Assembly (NCBI GenBank): GCA_025351525.1 | Contig: JANXVV010000520.1 | Location: forward strand, 1-10,082 | Direction: 5' to 3' | Length of the DNA: 10,082 bases | From: Humisphaera sp. | GTDB lineage: Bacteria > Planctomycetota > Phycisphaerae > Tepidisphaerales > Tepidisphaeraceae | Part shown: piece by piece, positions 1 through 5,152 of the stretch | Layout of the letters: each line of letters begins with the position of its first letter | How positions within the stretch are numbered: position 1 is the first letter of the stretch | The notes under the pieces: model-generated | Database searches by the model: none | Told to the model about the DNA's origin: nothing | Seen by the model: the letters and a program-made list of their open reading frames with translations, nothing else | Made by a program: the position numbers and the translations under genes

Positions 1-164
1 CGGCAAATCCTGCTGCGCGTATGATATCCCGCTTTTCATGCGTCGTGTGTGTGCGGAACGCACATGACGACTCGGAGTACCGCGACCTGTGGCACCCCGT
101 GTCTTTGAAAATTTGGAAGTTATTCACGACCCGCTTATTCAAAGTTCAAATGGTGGGTCCGACC
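1..164. other. Non-coding left edge, possible start of a further minus-strand gene
   Basis: No convincing gene lies between the window edge and the stop codon of the FkbM gene. A plus-strand frame opens at 21, but it runs through the FkbM gene and is best read as a shadow. On the minus strand an ATG at 39-37 opens a frame that stays open for 13 codons to the edge (MKSGISYAQQDLP), so it could be the start of a downstream gene. It has no visible ribosome binding site and is too short to judge. Confidence 0.4.
42..71. repeat. Imperfect hairpin downstream of the FkbM gene
   Basis: GTCGT (42-46) pairs with ACGAC (67-71) and TGTGCG (50-55) pairs with CGCACA (59-64) around a GAA loop. A small internal loop (GTG opposite TG) separates the two helices. 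It lies about 94 nt past the stop codon of the minus-strand methyltransferase gene. It could end that transcript, but no T-run follows on the minus strand, so calling it an intrinsic terminator is not supported. Confidence 0.45.
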
Positions 165-914
165 TCAAGTCTTCGCATCTTCTTTGCTCCATCGATGATC
201 CGCCAACAGTGGGTGATTCTGCTGGAGGAACACAAAATCGCCCTGGGCCAGCGCGCCGTCCAAAGGTCGATGCCACAGTCCGGTGATATCGTAGCAGACA
301 TAACCGCGCTCCTTCATGTACGGGATCATGTCGCCGATGAGCGGCCAGTTTTTTTGCAGCGGAATAAAGCTCAACTCGAGCATGACGGCCTGGGCGTGGG
401 CCAGACATTCCGTAGCTCCCGCCAGCGCCTGTAACTCCGCCCCCTGCAGATCGAGTTTGATTAAATCGGGGAAAGGGAGATCAAGCTTTTTCACCAGCGC
501 GTCAAGCGTGGTGATTTCGGCCGTCACTTTTCGGTTGGTGACGCCCCCGCAGGTACCGTCGAACATGGAGCTTTGGTCGCCACTGACGTTAAACTCGACC
601 TGCCCGATGCGCTCGCCGAGCAGCGTTTGCGCCAGATGAATCCCCCCGAGCGATTCACGCATCTGCTTCAGTTCCGCCTGAGTCTCATCGCGCGGTTCGA
701 TGCACAGAACCTGCGCCTCCGGGTAAATGGCTCTGAATTCGCTCGCCCACGCCCCGGTCGCCGCGCCACCGTCGACGGCAAGACCGACCTTCAAGCCCCG
801 GTCGCGCATCTGCCTTAATTTGATCGGCGTCACCACGAATTGACCGGGAGGCCTACTGAGAATGATGTTGCGGCTCAACAGCCAATCCTTCACCCGCGAT
901 CGAATCCAGGACAT
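165..914 (-). CDS. FkbM family SAM-dependent methyltransferase
   Basis: This 249-residue protein has the FkbM-type methyltransferase pattern. The family transfers a methyl group from S-adenosylmethionine, usually to a sugar hydroxyl in polysaccharides or natural products; the substrate here cannot be told. Visible motifs are the glycine-rich SAM loop VDGGAATGAWA (about residues 48-58), the acidic end of strand 2 in CIEPRDE (71-77), the family TLDALVKK segment (136-143), and the signature KLDLQGAELQALAGA (153-167), followed by MLELSFIPLQ (178-187). Length suits a single-domain enzyme. There is no signal peptide, so it is probably cytosolic. The start is the ATG at 914, preceded by GGAAAG about 6 nt upstream. 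The glycine loop reads VDGGAATG rather than the commoner VGAN-x-G form. The gene diverges from the melA-like gene with 240 bp between them; no glycosyltransferase neighbours are present, so the context does not reveal its target. Confidence 0.85.
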   Translation of the reverse strand: MSWIRSRVKDWLLSRNIILSRPPGQFVVTPIKLRQMRDRGLKVGLAVDGGAATGAWASEFRAIYPEAQVLCIEPRDETQAELKQMRESLGGIHLAQTLLGERIGQVEFNVSGDQSSMFDGTCGGVTNRKVTAEITTLDALVKKLDLPFPDLIKLDLQGAELQALAGATECLAHAQAVMLELSFIPLQKNWPLIGDMIPYMKERGYVCYDITGLWHRPLDGALAQGDFVFLQQNHPLLADHRWSKEDAKT

Positions 915-1154
915 AAATTTCTTTCCATTCCATCGTATTTTTAAGCGACTTTGCCGAAGGCACGCGTTCTTTCAGGTTGGAAAACCGCGTGCCTTCGGGA
1001 CCGCCGCTCAAAGTGAAGAGGCTCTCGGCCGTAAGAAATAGCACATTGCCAAAGCACATTCAAGAACGTCATGCCTTGTCTTTCATCGGCACGAAGAGAC
1101 AATGGCGTTGGCCGTTCCTCCGCATCCGTTTTGATTCGTTCCGGGAGTTGCATC

Positions 1155-2546
1155 GTGATTAAAGTCGCCATGATCGGCGCGGGCAGCGTCGTTTTTTCCA
1201 AAAACCTGACCGGCGATATCCTGTCCTACCCGGAGTTCCGCGACGCCTGCCTGTGCTACATGGATATCGACCCGGAACGCCTTGAAGTAGGCGCGGCACT
1301 CTGCGGCAAGGTGGCCCGCGCGCTCGGGGCCTCGCCGAAAATCGAAGTCACCTCGAGTCTGCAGGATGCTTTGGCCGGGGCGGATTTCGTCATCAATATG
1401 GTGCAGATCGGCTCGTTCAATTCGACGCTGGTCGACTTTGAAATCCCCCGCAAATACGGCTTGAATTTCACCATCGCCGACACCACCGGGCCCGGCGGAA
1501 TGTTCCGCGCGCTCCGCACCTTTCCCATGCTTCGCAACCTCGGCGAGCAGATGATGAAAATCTGCCCGCGCGCCATCCTGCTGAACTATTCCAACCCGAT
1601 GGGCATGAACATGCTGACCCTCACCGCCACCGGCGACGTGCGGGCGGTGGGCCTTTGCCACAGCGTCCAGGGAACGCTCGATCAGCTGATGGGGTATCTC
1701 GGTGAAGACCCGAAAAAGATCGCCTTCACCTGCGCCGGCATCAATCACATGGCGTTCTACACGCAACTGGAAAAAGACGGTGTCGACCTCTACCCGCGAC
1801 TCTTCGAGGCGATGAACAAACCGGAGATTTACAACACCAACCCCGTGCGTTTCGAGCTGATGAAACGGCTGGGATATTTCGTCACCGAATCCAGCGAGCA
1901 CAACGCCGAATACAGCCCGTACTTTATTCCGCATGGCCGGGAGTTCGCGGCGAAATACAGCGTGCCGATCGATGAATATCTCCGCCGTTGCGATGGCATC
2001 GTGGACAAATTCGCAAAACTCAAAGAACTCTGTCGCAGCGATGAACCGATGGATGTTGAGCGCAGCCATGAGTATGGCAGCACGATCATTCACAGCATCG
2101 TCACCGGCACCCCGACCGTCGTGTACGGCAACGCGCCCAACCGCGGCGCGATCGGTAACCTTCCTTATAACGCGATTGTGGAAGTGGCCACCGTCGTCGA
2201 TCGTAACGGTTTACGGCAAACGAAGGTGGGAGACTTACCACCGCAATTGATCGGTTATATGCAGCCGCATGTGACGCAGCAGGAGTTGTTCATTCGTGCG
2301 GCGATGGAAGGCCGCCGCGATCACATCTATCAGGCGGCGATGTTCGACCCCTTGACCGCCGCGACGTTGACGATGGATCAGATCGTCGAGATGTGCGATG
2401 AACTGATTGCCGCCCACGGCTCGATGCTCCCCCCGCTCGACACCAAAAAAACGCTCGTCCCCACCAGCGGGAAAACCTTCCCCCCCGTAAATCCCGCGCA
2501 ACTCCGCGCCAGTTGGGACGCCGTCCACAGAGCCCAACCACGATAA
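1155..2546 (+). CDS. melA: Alpha-galactosidase, glycoside hydrolase family 4 (MelA-like)
   Basis: This 463-residue enzyme should hydrolyse alpha-1,6-galactosides such as melibiose or raffinose in the cytoplasm by the GH4 redox-elimination mechanism, which needs NAD+ and a divalent metal. It resembles E. coli MelA (451 residues) along nearly its whole length. Numbering from the GTG: dinucleotide loop GAGS (8-11), acidic MDID (36-39), GPGGMFRALRT (about 113-122), NPM (147-149), CHSVQG with the metal-binding Cys168 (168-173), GINH with metal-binding His198 (195-198), and GYFVTESSEH (240-249). The longest open frame starts at 1071, but the dinucleotide fold begins only at residue 31 of that frame. 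GTG at 1155 follows GGGAG (1143-1147) by 7 nt, so it is the chosen start. The C-terminus has an extra proline-rich tail of about 25 residues that E. coli MelA lacks. No sugar transporter or regulator is adjacent, so it stands alone rather than in a melibiose operon. Confidence 0.93.
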   Translation: MIKVAMIGAGSVVFSKNLTGDILSYPEFRDACLCYMDIDPERLEVGAALCGKVARALGASPKIEVTSSLQDALAGADFVINMVQIGSFNSTLVDFEIPRKYGLNFTIADTTGPGGMFRALRTFPMLRNLGEQMMKICPRAILLNYSNPMGMNMLTLTATGDVRAVGLCHSVQGTLDQLMGYLGEDPKKIAFTCAGINHMAFYTQLEKDGVDLYPRLFEAMNKPEIYNTNPVRFELMKRLGYFVTESSEHNAEYSPYFIPHGREFAAKYSVPIDEYLRRCDGIVDKFAKLKELCRSDEPMDVERSHEYGSTIIHSIVTGTPTVVYGNAPNRGAIGNLPYNAIVEVATVVDRNGLRQTKVGDLPPQLIGYMQPHVTQQELFIRAAMEGRRDHIYQAAMFDPLTAATLTMDQIVEMCDELIAAHGSMLPPLDTKKTLVPTSGKTFPPVNPAQLRASWDAVHRAQPR

Positions 2547-2571
2547 CCTCAAGCCGAGGGCGGAAGCCATA

Positions 2572-2594
2572 GGCGACGCCCCGGGTTCGTCGCC
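2572..2594. repeat. Hairpin just after the melA stop
   Basis: GGCGAC (2572-2577) and GTCGCC (2589-2594) form a perfect 6-bp stem around an 11-nt GC-rich loop, 25 nt after the melA stop codon. No T-run follows on the plus strand, so it may be a Rho-assisted 3' end, a REP-like palindrome, or chance in GC-rich DNA. Confidence 0.4.
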
Positions 2595-2699
2595 CGCCCA
2601 ATACGCCCCCCTCCACCGATACCCCATCCCCACCTTCACATGCCAAACGCAAAGTTACCTTCAAATTCCCTTGACTTTCCCGACTTCAATTCCCACCCC

Positions 2700-2720
2700 G
2701 TGGTATAACCCATCCATATG
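2700..2720 (+). promoter_or_regulatory. Extended -10 promoter of the small membrane ORF
   Basis: TGGTATAAC (2701-2709) is an extended -10 element: TG, one base, then TATAAC, one mismatch from TATAAT. Only 8 nt separate it from the ATG at 2718, which would put the transcript start at or 1-2 nt before the start codon, so the mRNA would be leaderless. No Shine-Dalgarno motif is present. The 21 bp shown match 16 of 21 positions of the segment at 2931-2951, and both copies are preceded by CCAC 3-4 nt upstream. A TTGACT at 2671-2676 is too far away (27 nt) to be its -35. Confidence 0.5.
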
Positions 2721-2873
2721 CGTACGCTCCGCTGGGTTCCCCTGACCTTCCTCGCCGGCCTGCACGGCTTCGCGATCTTCGCCCCGTACGCGGCGATCGT
2801 GATGACCGTCTACCACATCCATCGCTACCGCCGCCGCACACGCGTTGCTCCGGCATTATCTCCCGTGGGTTGA
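2718..2873 (+). CDS. Small predicted membrane protein, 51 residues, unknown function
   Basis: An ATG at 2718 opens 51 codons ending in TGA at 2871-2873. The product has a hydrophobic stretch at about residues 6-33 (WVPLTFLAGLHGFAIF then APYAAIVMTVY) and a strongly basic tail, HRYRRRTR (35-42). It fits one membrane helix, or a tight hairpin, with the arginine-rich end in the cytoplasm. I do not recognise a family. There is no Shine-Dalgarno motif. Support for its being real comes from the extended -10 promoter 8 nt upstream, which the next gene shares at the same spacing. It ends 76 bp before the Uma2 gene on the same strand, so a joint function is possible but unproven. It could also be a chance frame in GC-rich intergenic DNA. 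Confidence 0.45.
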   Translation: MRTLRWVPLTFLAGLHGFAIFAPYAAIVMTVYHIHRYRRRTRVAPALSPVG

Positions 2874-2875
2874 AC

Positions 2876-2926
2876 GTGGCATGGGCGTCACCCCAAACAA
2901 ACGCACGGACGAGACGCCCATGCCAC
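2876..2926. repeat. 14-bp perfect inverted repeat, REP-like
   Basis: GTGGCATGGGCGTC (2876-2889) is exactly reverse-complementary to GACGCCCATGCCAC (2913-2926), with a 23-nt spacer. It starts 3 nt after the stop of the small ORF and ends 8 bp before the Uma2 -10 element. It has no trailing T-run. It could form a hairpin between the two transcripts, or be a dispersed REP-type palindrome of the kind mobilised by RAYT transposases, one of which lies in this window. Confidence 0.7.
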
Positions 2927-2930
2927 CTTC

Positions 2931-2951
2931 GTGGTATCATCCATCATCATG
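2931..2951 (+). promoter_or_regulatory. Extended -10 promoter of the Uma2 gene
   Basis: TGGTATCAT (2932-2940) is an extended -10 element with TATCAT at 2935-2940. The ATG at 2949 follows after exactly 8 nt, the same gap as in the copy at 2700-2720. No Shine-Dalgarno motif is present, so a leaderless transcript is likely. CCAC-CTTC-GTGG (2923-2934) overlaps the element and could form a short stem. Confidence 0.5.
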
Positions 2952-3566
2952 ACAATGTCAGCCGAAACACGCCGTCGCTGTACTGTCGAGGAATATCTTC
3001 GCCTGGAAGAAGAGTCCCCTGAAAAGCATGAGTATCGCGAGGGTGAGATTGTCGCGATGGCCGGGGGCACCCCCGAACACAGCCTGATTCTTGCCAACGT
3101 CATCGGCGAACTTCGCGCCCGCCTTAAAGGCAAACCTTGTCGCCTTTATGAAAGTAATCTACGGGTCAAGGATCGAAAAAAGGTTCTCTACCACTATCCC
3201 GACGCGACCATCATCTGCGGGCCGGCGCTCTTCGAATCGCAAGACGATAAAAAATCAACGGTCATTAACCCGCGCGTCATCGTCGAGGTTCTTTCCGCTT
3301 CCACCGAAGGCTACGACCGCGGCCTAAAATTCACGCGATATCGCGAGATCGAATCGTTCGAGGAATACGTGCTGATTGCCCAGGAAGGACTCTCCGTCGA
3401 AACCTTCCTACGGCAACCCGATGGGACGTGGTCGCTTGCCGCGTACAACGCGCGCGATGCCATTGCGAAAATTCGATGTCTGGGGATCGACCTTCCGCTG
3501 GCGGAAGTTTATGCGGGGGTGGAATTTGTTGAAAGTCGGTTTTCTCAAATAATCCACTGCGACTAA
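2949..3566 (+). CDS. Uma2 family (DUF820) putative restriction endonuclease-fold protein
   Basis: This 205-residue protein belongs to the Uma2/DUF820 family, which has the PD-(D/E)xK nuclease fold. Cellular roles of the family are mostly unknown, and it is often multicopy in cyanobacteria and planctomycetes. From the ATG at 2949: the N-terminal TVEEYLRLEE segment (about 12-21), the HEYREGEIVAMAGG motif (27-40), catalytic-type Asp85 in YPDATI, Glu113 in PRVIVEVLSAS (108-118), and Lys127 in DRGLKFTRYR (123-132). These give the full D-x(n)-E-x(n)-K set, so it looks intact. A GTG at 2931 would add six residues, but it overlaps the promoter-like element; ATG at 2955 is also possible. It converges with the PRTase-GNAT gene, their stops only 19 nt apart, with no terminator visible between them. 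A nuclease activity is inferred from the fold only. Confidence 0.85.
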   Translation: MTMSAETRRRCTVEEYLRLEEESPEKHEYREGEIVAMAGGTPEHSLILANVIGELRARLKGKPCRLYESNLRVKDRKKVLYHYPDATIICGPALFESQDDKKSTVINPRVIVEVLSASTEGYDRGLKFTRYREIESFEEYVLIAQEGLSVETFLRQPDGTWSLAAYNARDAIAKIRCLGIDLPLAEVYAGVEFVESRFSQIIHCD

Positions 3567-3585
3567 CAATGAATTGCTTGTCATT

Positions 3586-4566
3586 CTATAGGTGATAAAG
3601 GACTGGTTTAGACAAGAACGCATACTCTTCGCCATCGAGTACAATTGATCTTTTTTCTAATTCAATGCTGTAACCCAATCGCTTATAGGTGGGCATCTGG
3701 TCTTTAATGCTCCAAAGCGTAATGGTGCGGCATTGAGATTGTCTCGCAAGAGTTTCCGCCCATCGAATCAGCGCGGCACCATACCCTCGGCCGTGTAGGG
3801 CTTTGTCGACTGCGACCGCCTCGATGCTGAGAATACTTCCATTTCTGAAATCGATGGTCACATATCCGTGAATAGCTAGCCCGGCTTCCAAGAGATACGT
3901 AATCCTCCCTTCATGATTGAGCATGTCATAATATCGATCCGCCCAGGTAGTTCGATCCAACGACGATAGACCTGACAATATGGATGGTCTTTCCAAGTCA
4001 CTCTTTGATAGTTTGCGCAGATGGAAGTAGGGATCGCGGTTTGGGTGGGTGATCTTTGCAGGCCGCTCGCGGACTTGGCCGAATGCAGATCCACCATCGT
4101 GAAAGTGATTATTGGGCAGCGACTTCAAAAGAAAGTAAGCGCGGTCATAATCGCCGATGCTGACACCCCAGTAGCTTGGAATGAAACTCGCCCCACGTTT
4201 CATCACAAGTGTATAGGAACATATACCGACTGCCCCTAAAGCGCAAACTTTGTCAACGATTGCTCGCATTGTGTAGCCGGAATGAACGGAACTATCGATG
4301 ACAAGCACATTCTTACCCAGGATTTGACCGGCGGCATCATTTTCAAAGATCACCGCTGACTTTTGACGATCAAACTCTGCTGGGACGGGTGTGAATTCAC
4401 CATCCAGGTCTTTCGACACTTCGATCAACTCTTTAACCAATTCGCGTCCAGAAGTTCCAATGGGTACCCATACCTTGGGACCCGATTCCCCTAAAACTTT
4501 CAACCGTGCGACAAAGTCGCGTAAATATCCGCGAACTTCCTCGGTTCCCAAATAATGTGTCTGCAT
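3586..4566 (-). CDS. Phosphoribosyltransferase-like domain fused to a GNAT acetyltransferase
   Basis: This 326-residue protein appears to join two enzyme domains. Residues about 1-150 resemble a type I phosphoribosyltransferase: a VPIGTSGREL loop (34-43) and the PRPP-binding signature VLVIDSSVHSGYT (87-99), where most relatives have two acidic residues in place of DS. A linker with few motifs follows (about 150-220). Residues about 220-320 look like a GNAT N-acetyltransferase, with VAVDKALHGRGYGAALIRWAE, whose HGRGYG (258-263) is the acetyl-CoA pyrophosphate loop, and YKRLGY (294-299) near the end. The open frame extends to a TTG at 4578, but ATG at 4566 follows GGAG by 4 nt and is preferred. 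Substrates are unknown. Base composition here is lower in GC than in melA or htpG. The cysteine-rich gene lies upstream on the same strand, with a strong hairpin between them. No signal peptide is seen, so it is probably cytosolic. Confidence 0.75.
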   Translation of the reverse strand: MQTHYLGTEEVRGYLRDFVARLKVLGESGPKVWVPIGTSGRELVKELIEVSKDLDGEFTPVPAEFDRQKSAVIFENDAAGQILGKNVLVIDSSVHSGYTMRAIVDKVCALGAVGICSYTLVMKRGASFIPSYWGVSIGDYDRAYFLLKSLPNNHFHDGGSAFGQVRERPAKITHPNRDPYFHLRKLSKSDLERPSILSGLSSLDRTTWADRYYDMLNHEGRITYLLEAGLAIHGYVTIDFRNGSILSIEAVAVDKALHGRGYGAALIRWAETLARQSQCRTITLWSIKDQMPTYKRLGYSIELEKRSIVLDGEEYAFLSKPVLYHL

Positions 4567-4585
4567 GAAACTCCACAAGCATAAC

Positions 4586-4631
4586 GAAAAATCGCCACTC
4601 AGACACGCTTTGACGTGTCTGAGTGGCGATT
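4586..4631 (-). terminator. Strong hairpin with T-run: terminator or attenuator
   Basis: A perfect 17-bp stem (4591-4607 with 4614-4630, extendable by one A-T pair) closes a 6-nt loop. Read on the minus strand it starts 27 nt after the stop codon of the cysteine-rich gene and is followed by TTTTT and then CG, the form of an intrinsic terminator. It ends only about 20 nt before the ATG of the PRTase-GNAT gene. That gene must therefore be reached by readthrough or from a promoter overlapping the stem. A weak candidate is TTGATA (complement of 4656-4661), 17 nt, then TGAAGT (complement of 4633-4638). On the plus strand no T-run follows. Confidence 0.7.
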
Positions 4632-4657
4632 CACTTCATCGACTTTGCTGTTCAATA

Positions 4658-4879
4658 TCAACCGCGATGGGCCCGGGCACCAACAATTGGATGTTGCTCG
4701 ACAAGTTCCCCTAAGGCCTCATAGTAACAATCGCTGCAAACGCATCCTTCGTCAGTTGGACGATTTCCGGTTAAAGTCTCTTGGAGAGACTCTTGACATT
4801 TTGCGCACACTTGAGAACGAGTCTTTTCGGCCTGGCGCTTTTCATAGGCCTCCAGCAACGCAAGTGCCGACTTTCTCAT
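4658..4879 (-). CDS. Small cysteine-rich, zinc-knuckle-like protein
   Basis: This 73-residue protein has five cysteines in the pattern CAKC (Cys25, Cys28) and CVCSDC (Cys46, Cys48, Cys51). Two CxxC pairs of this kind suggest one structural zinc site. The first 20 residues, rich in Ala, Leu, Glu, Lys and Arg, should form a helix. I do not recognise a named family, and function is unknown. The ATG at 4879 follows GAGAGG by 7 nt, a good ribosome binding site, and a plausible sigma-70 promoter lies about 80-110 bp upstream. It precedes the PRTase-GNAT gene on the same strand, separated by 91 bp that contain a terminator-type hairpin, so the two may be a regulated pair. Such small zinc proteins often act as DNA, RNA or protein binders, but nothing here shows which. 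Confidence 0.65.
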   Translation of the reverse strand: MRKSALALLEAYEKRQAEKTRSQVCAKCQESLQETLTGNRPTDEGCVCSDCYYEALGELVEQHPIVGARAHRG

Positions 4880-5152
4880 CTGTAACCTCTCGACTTAATT
4901 GGTCTTCAACTTTTGCGGTGGAATCGCGACAATCTCCATGGCAACTAATCAGAATTAAAAATCTTATTTATTTCTTGAGTTTTGTCAACCGAAAATACAA
5001 TAATGCCCGTTGACAATGCAAGCCTGAAAATCGCCAGACTCGACCGGTAAAGTCGCGACTGGATACAAAAACCACGCAAAGCACCCCCTTCGCCTTACCC
5101 TATACTCAAACCGTTACTTCGAGTATCGACCATATCGCTCCCGAGCCGAAGT
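4880..5152. other. AT-rich intergenic region between the cysteine-rich gene and htpG
   Basis: These 273 bp hold the promoter of the cysteine-rich gene and the 3' flank of htpG. The part at 4945-5020 is the most AT-rich of the window. An 8-bp inverted repeat, TTGTCAAC (4982-4989) and GTTGACAA (5009-5016), overlaps the promoter's -35. A 6-bp inverted repeat, ATACTC (5102-5107) and GAGTAT (5121-5126), lies 27 nt past the htpG stop but lacks a T-run. No gene is seen. Confidence 0.5.
4961..4988 (-). promoter_or_regulatory. Sigma-70-type promoter of the cysteine-rich gene
   Basis: On the minus strand, TTGACA (complement of 4983-4988) is a perfect -35 box, followed after 16 nt by TAAGAT (complement of 4961-4966), a 4/6 match to the -10 box. 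The spacer and flanks are AT-rich. The predicted start near 4954 would give a leader of about 75 nt before the ATG at 4879. Confidence 0.55.

Noticed and set aside
853..1059. 68-residue minus-strand frame overlapping the start of the FkbM gene
   Set aside because: It overlaps the FkbM N-terminus in another frame and shows no domain or ribosome binding site; the ATG at 914 with GGAAAG explains the region better.
1071..1154. N-terminal extension of the melA-like protein
   Set aside because: The 28 extra residues precede the dinucleotide fold, which starts right after the GTG at 1155, and that GTG has a good ribosome binding site at 1143-1147.
1083..2093. 336-residue minus-strand open frame opposite the melA-like gene
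   Set aside because: It is antisense to a clear GH4 enzyme with all family motifs; its translation is rich in His, Ala, Arg and Asp without any domain, as expected of a shadow frame in GC-rich DNA.
2671..2709. TTGACT paired with TATAAC as a standard sigma-70 promoter
   Set aside because: The spacing is 27 nt, about 10 too many; the extended -10 TG motif explains the element better.
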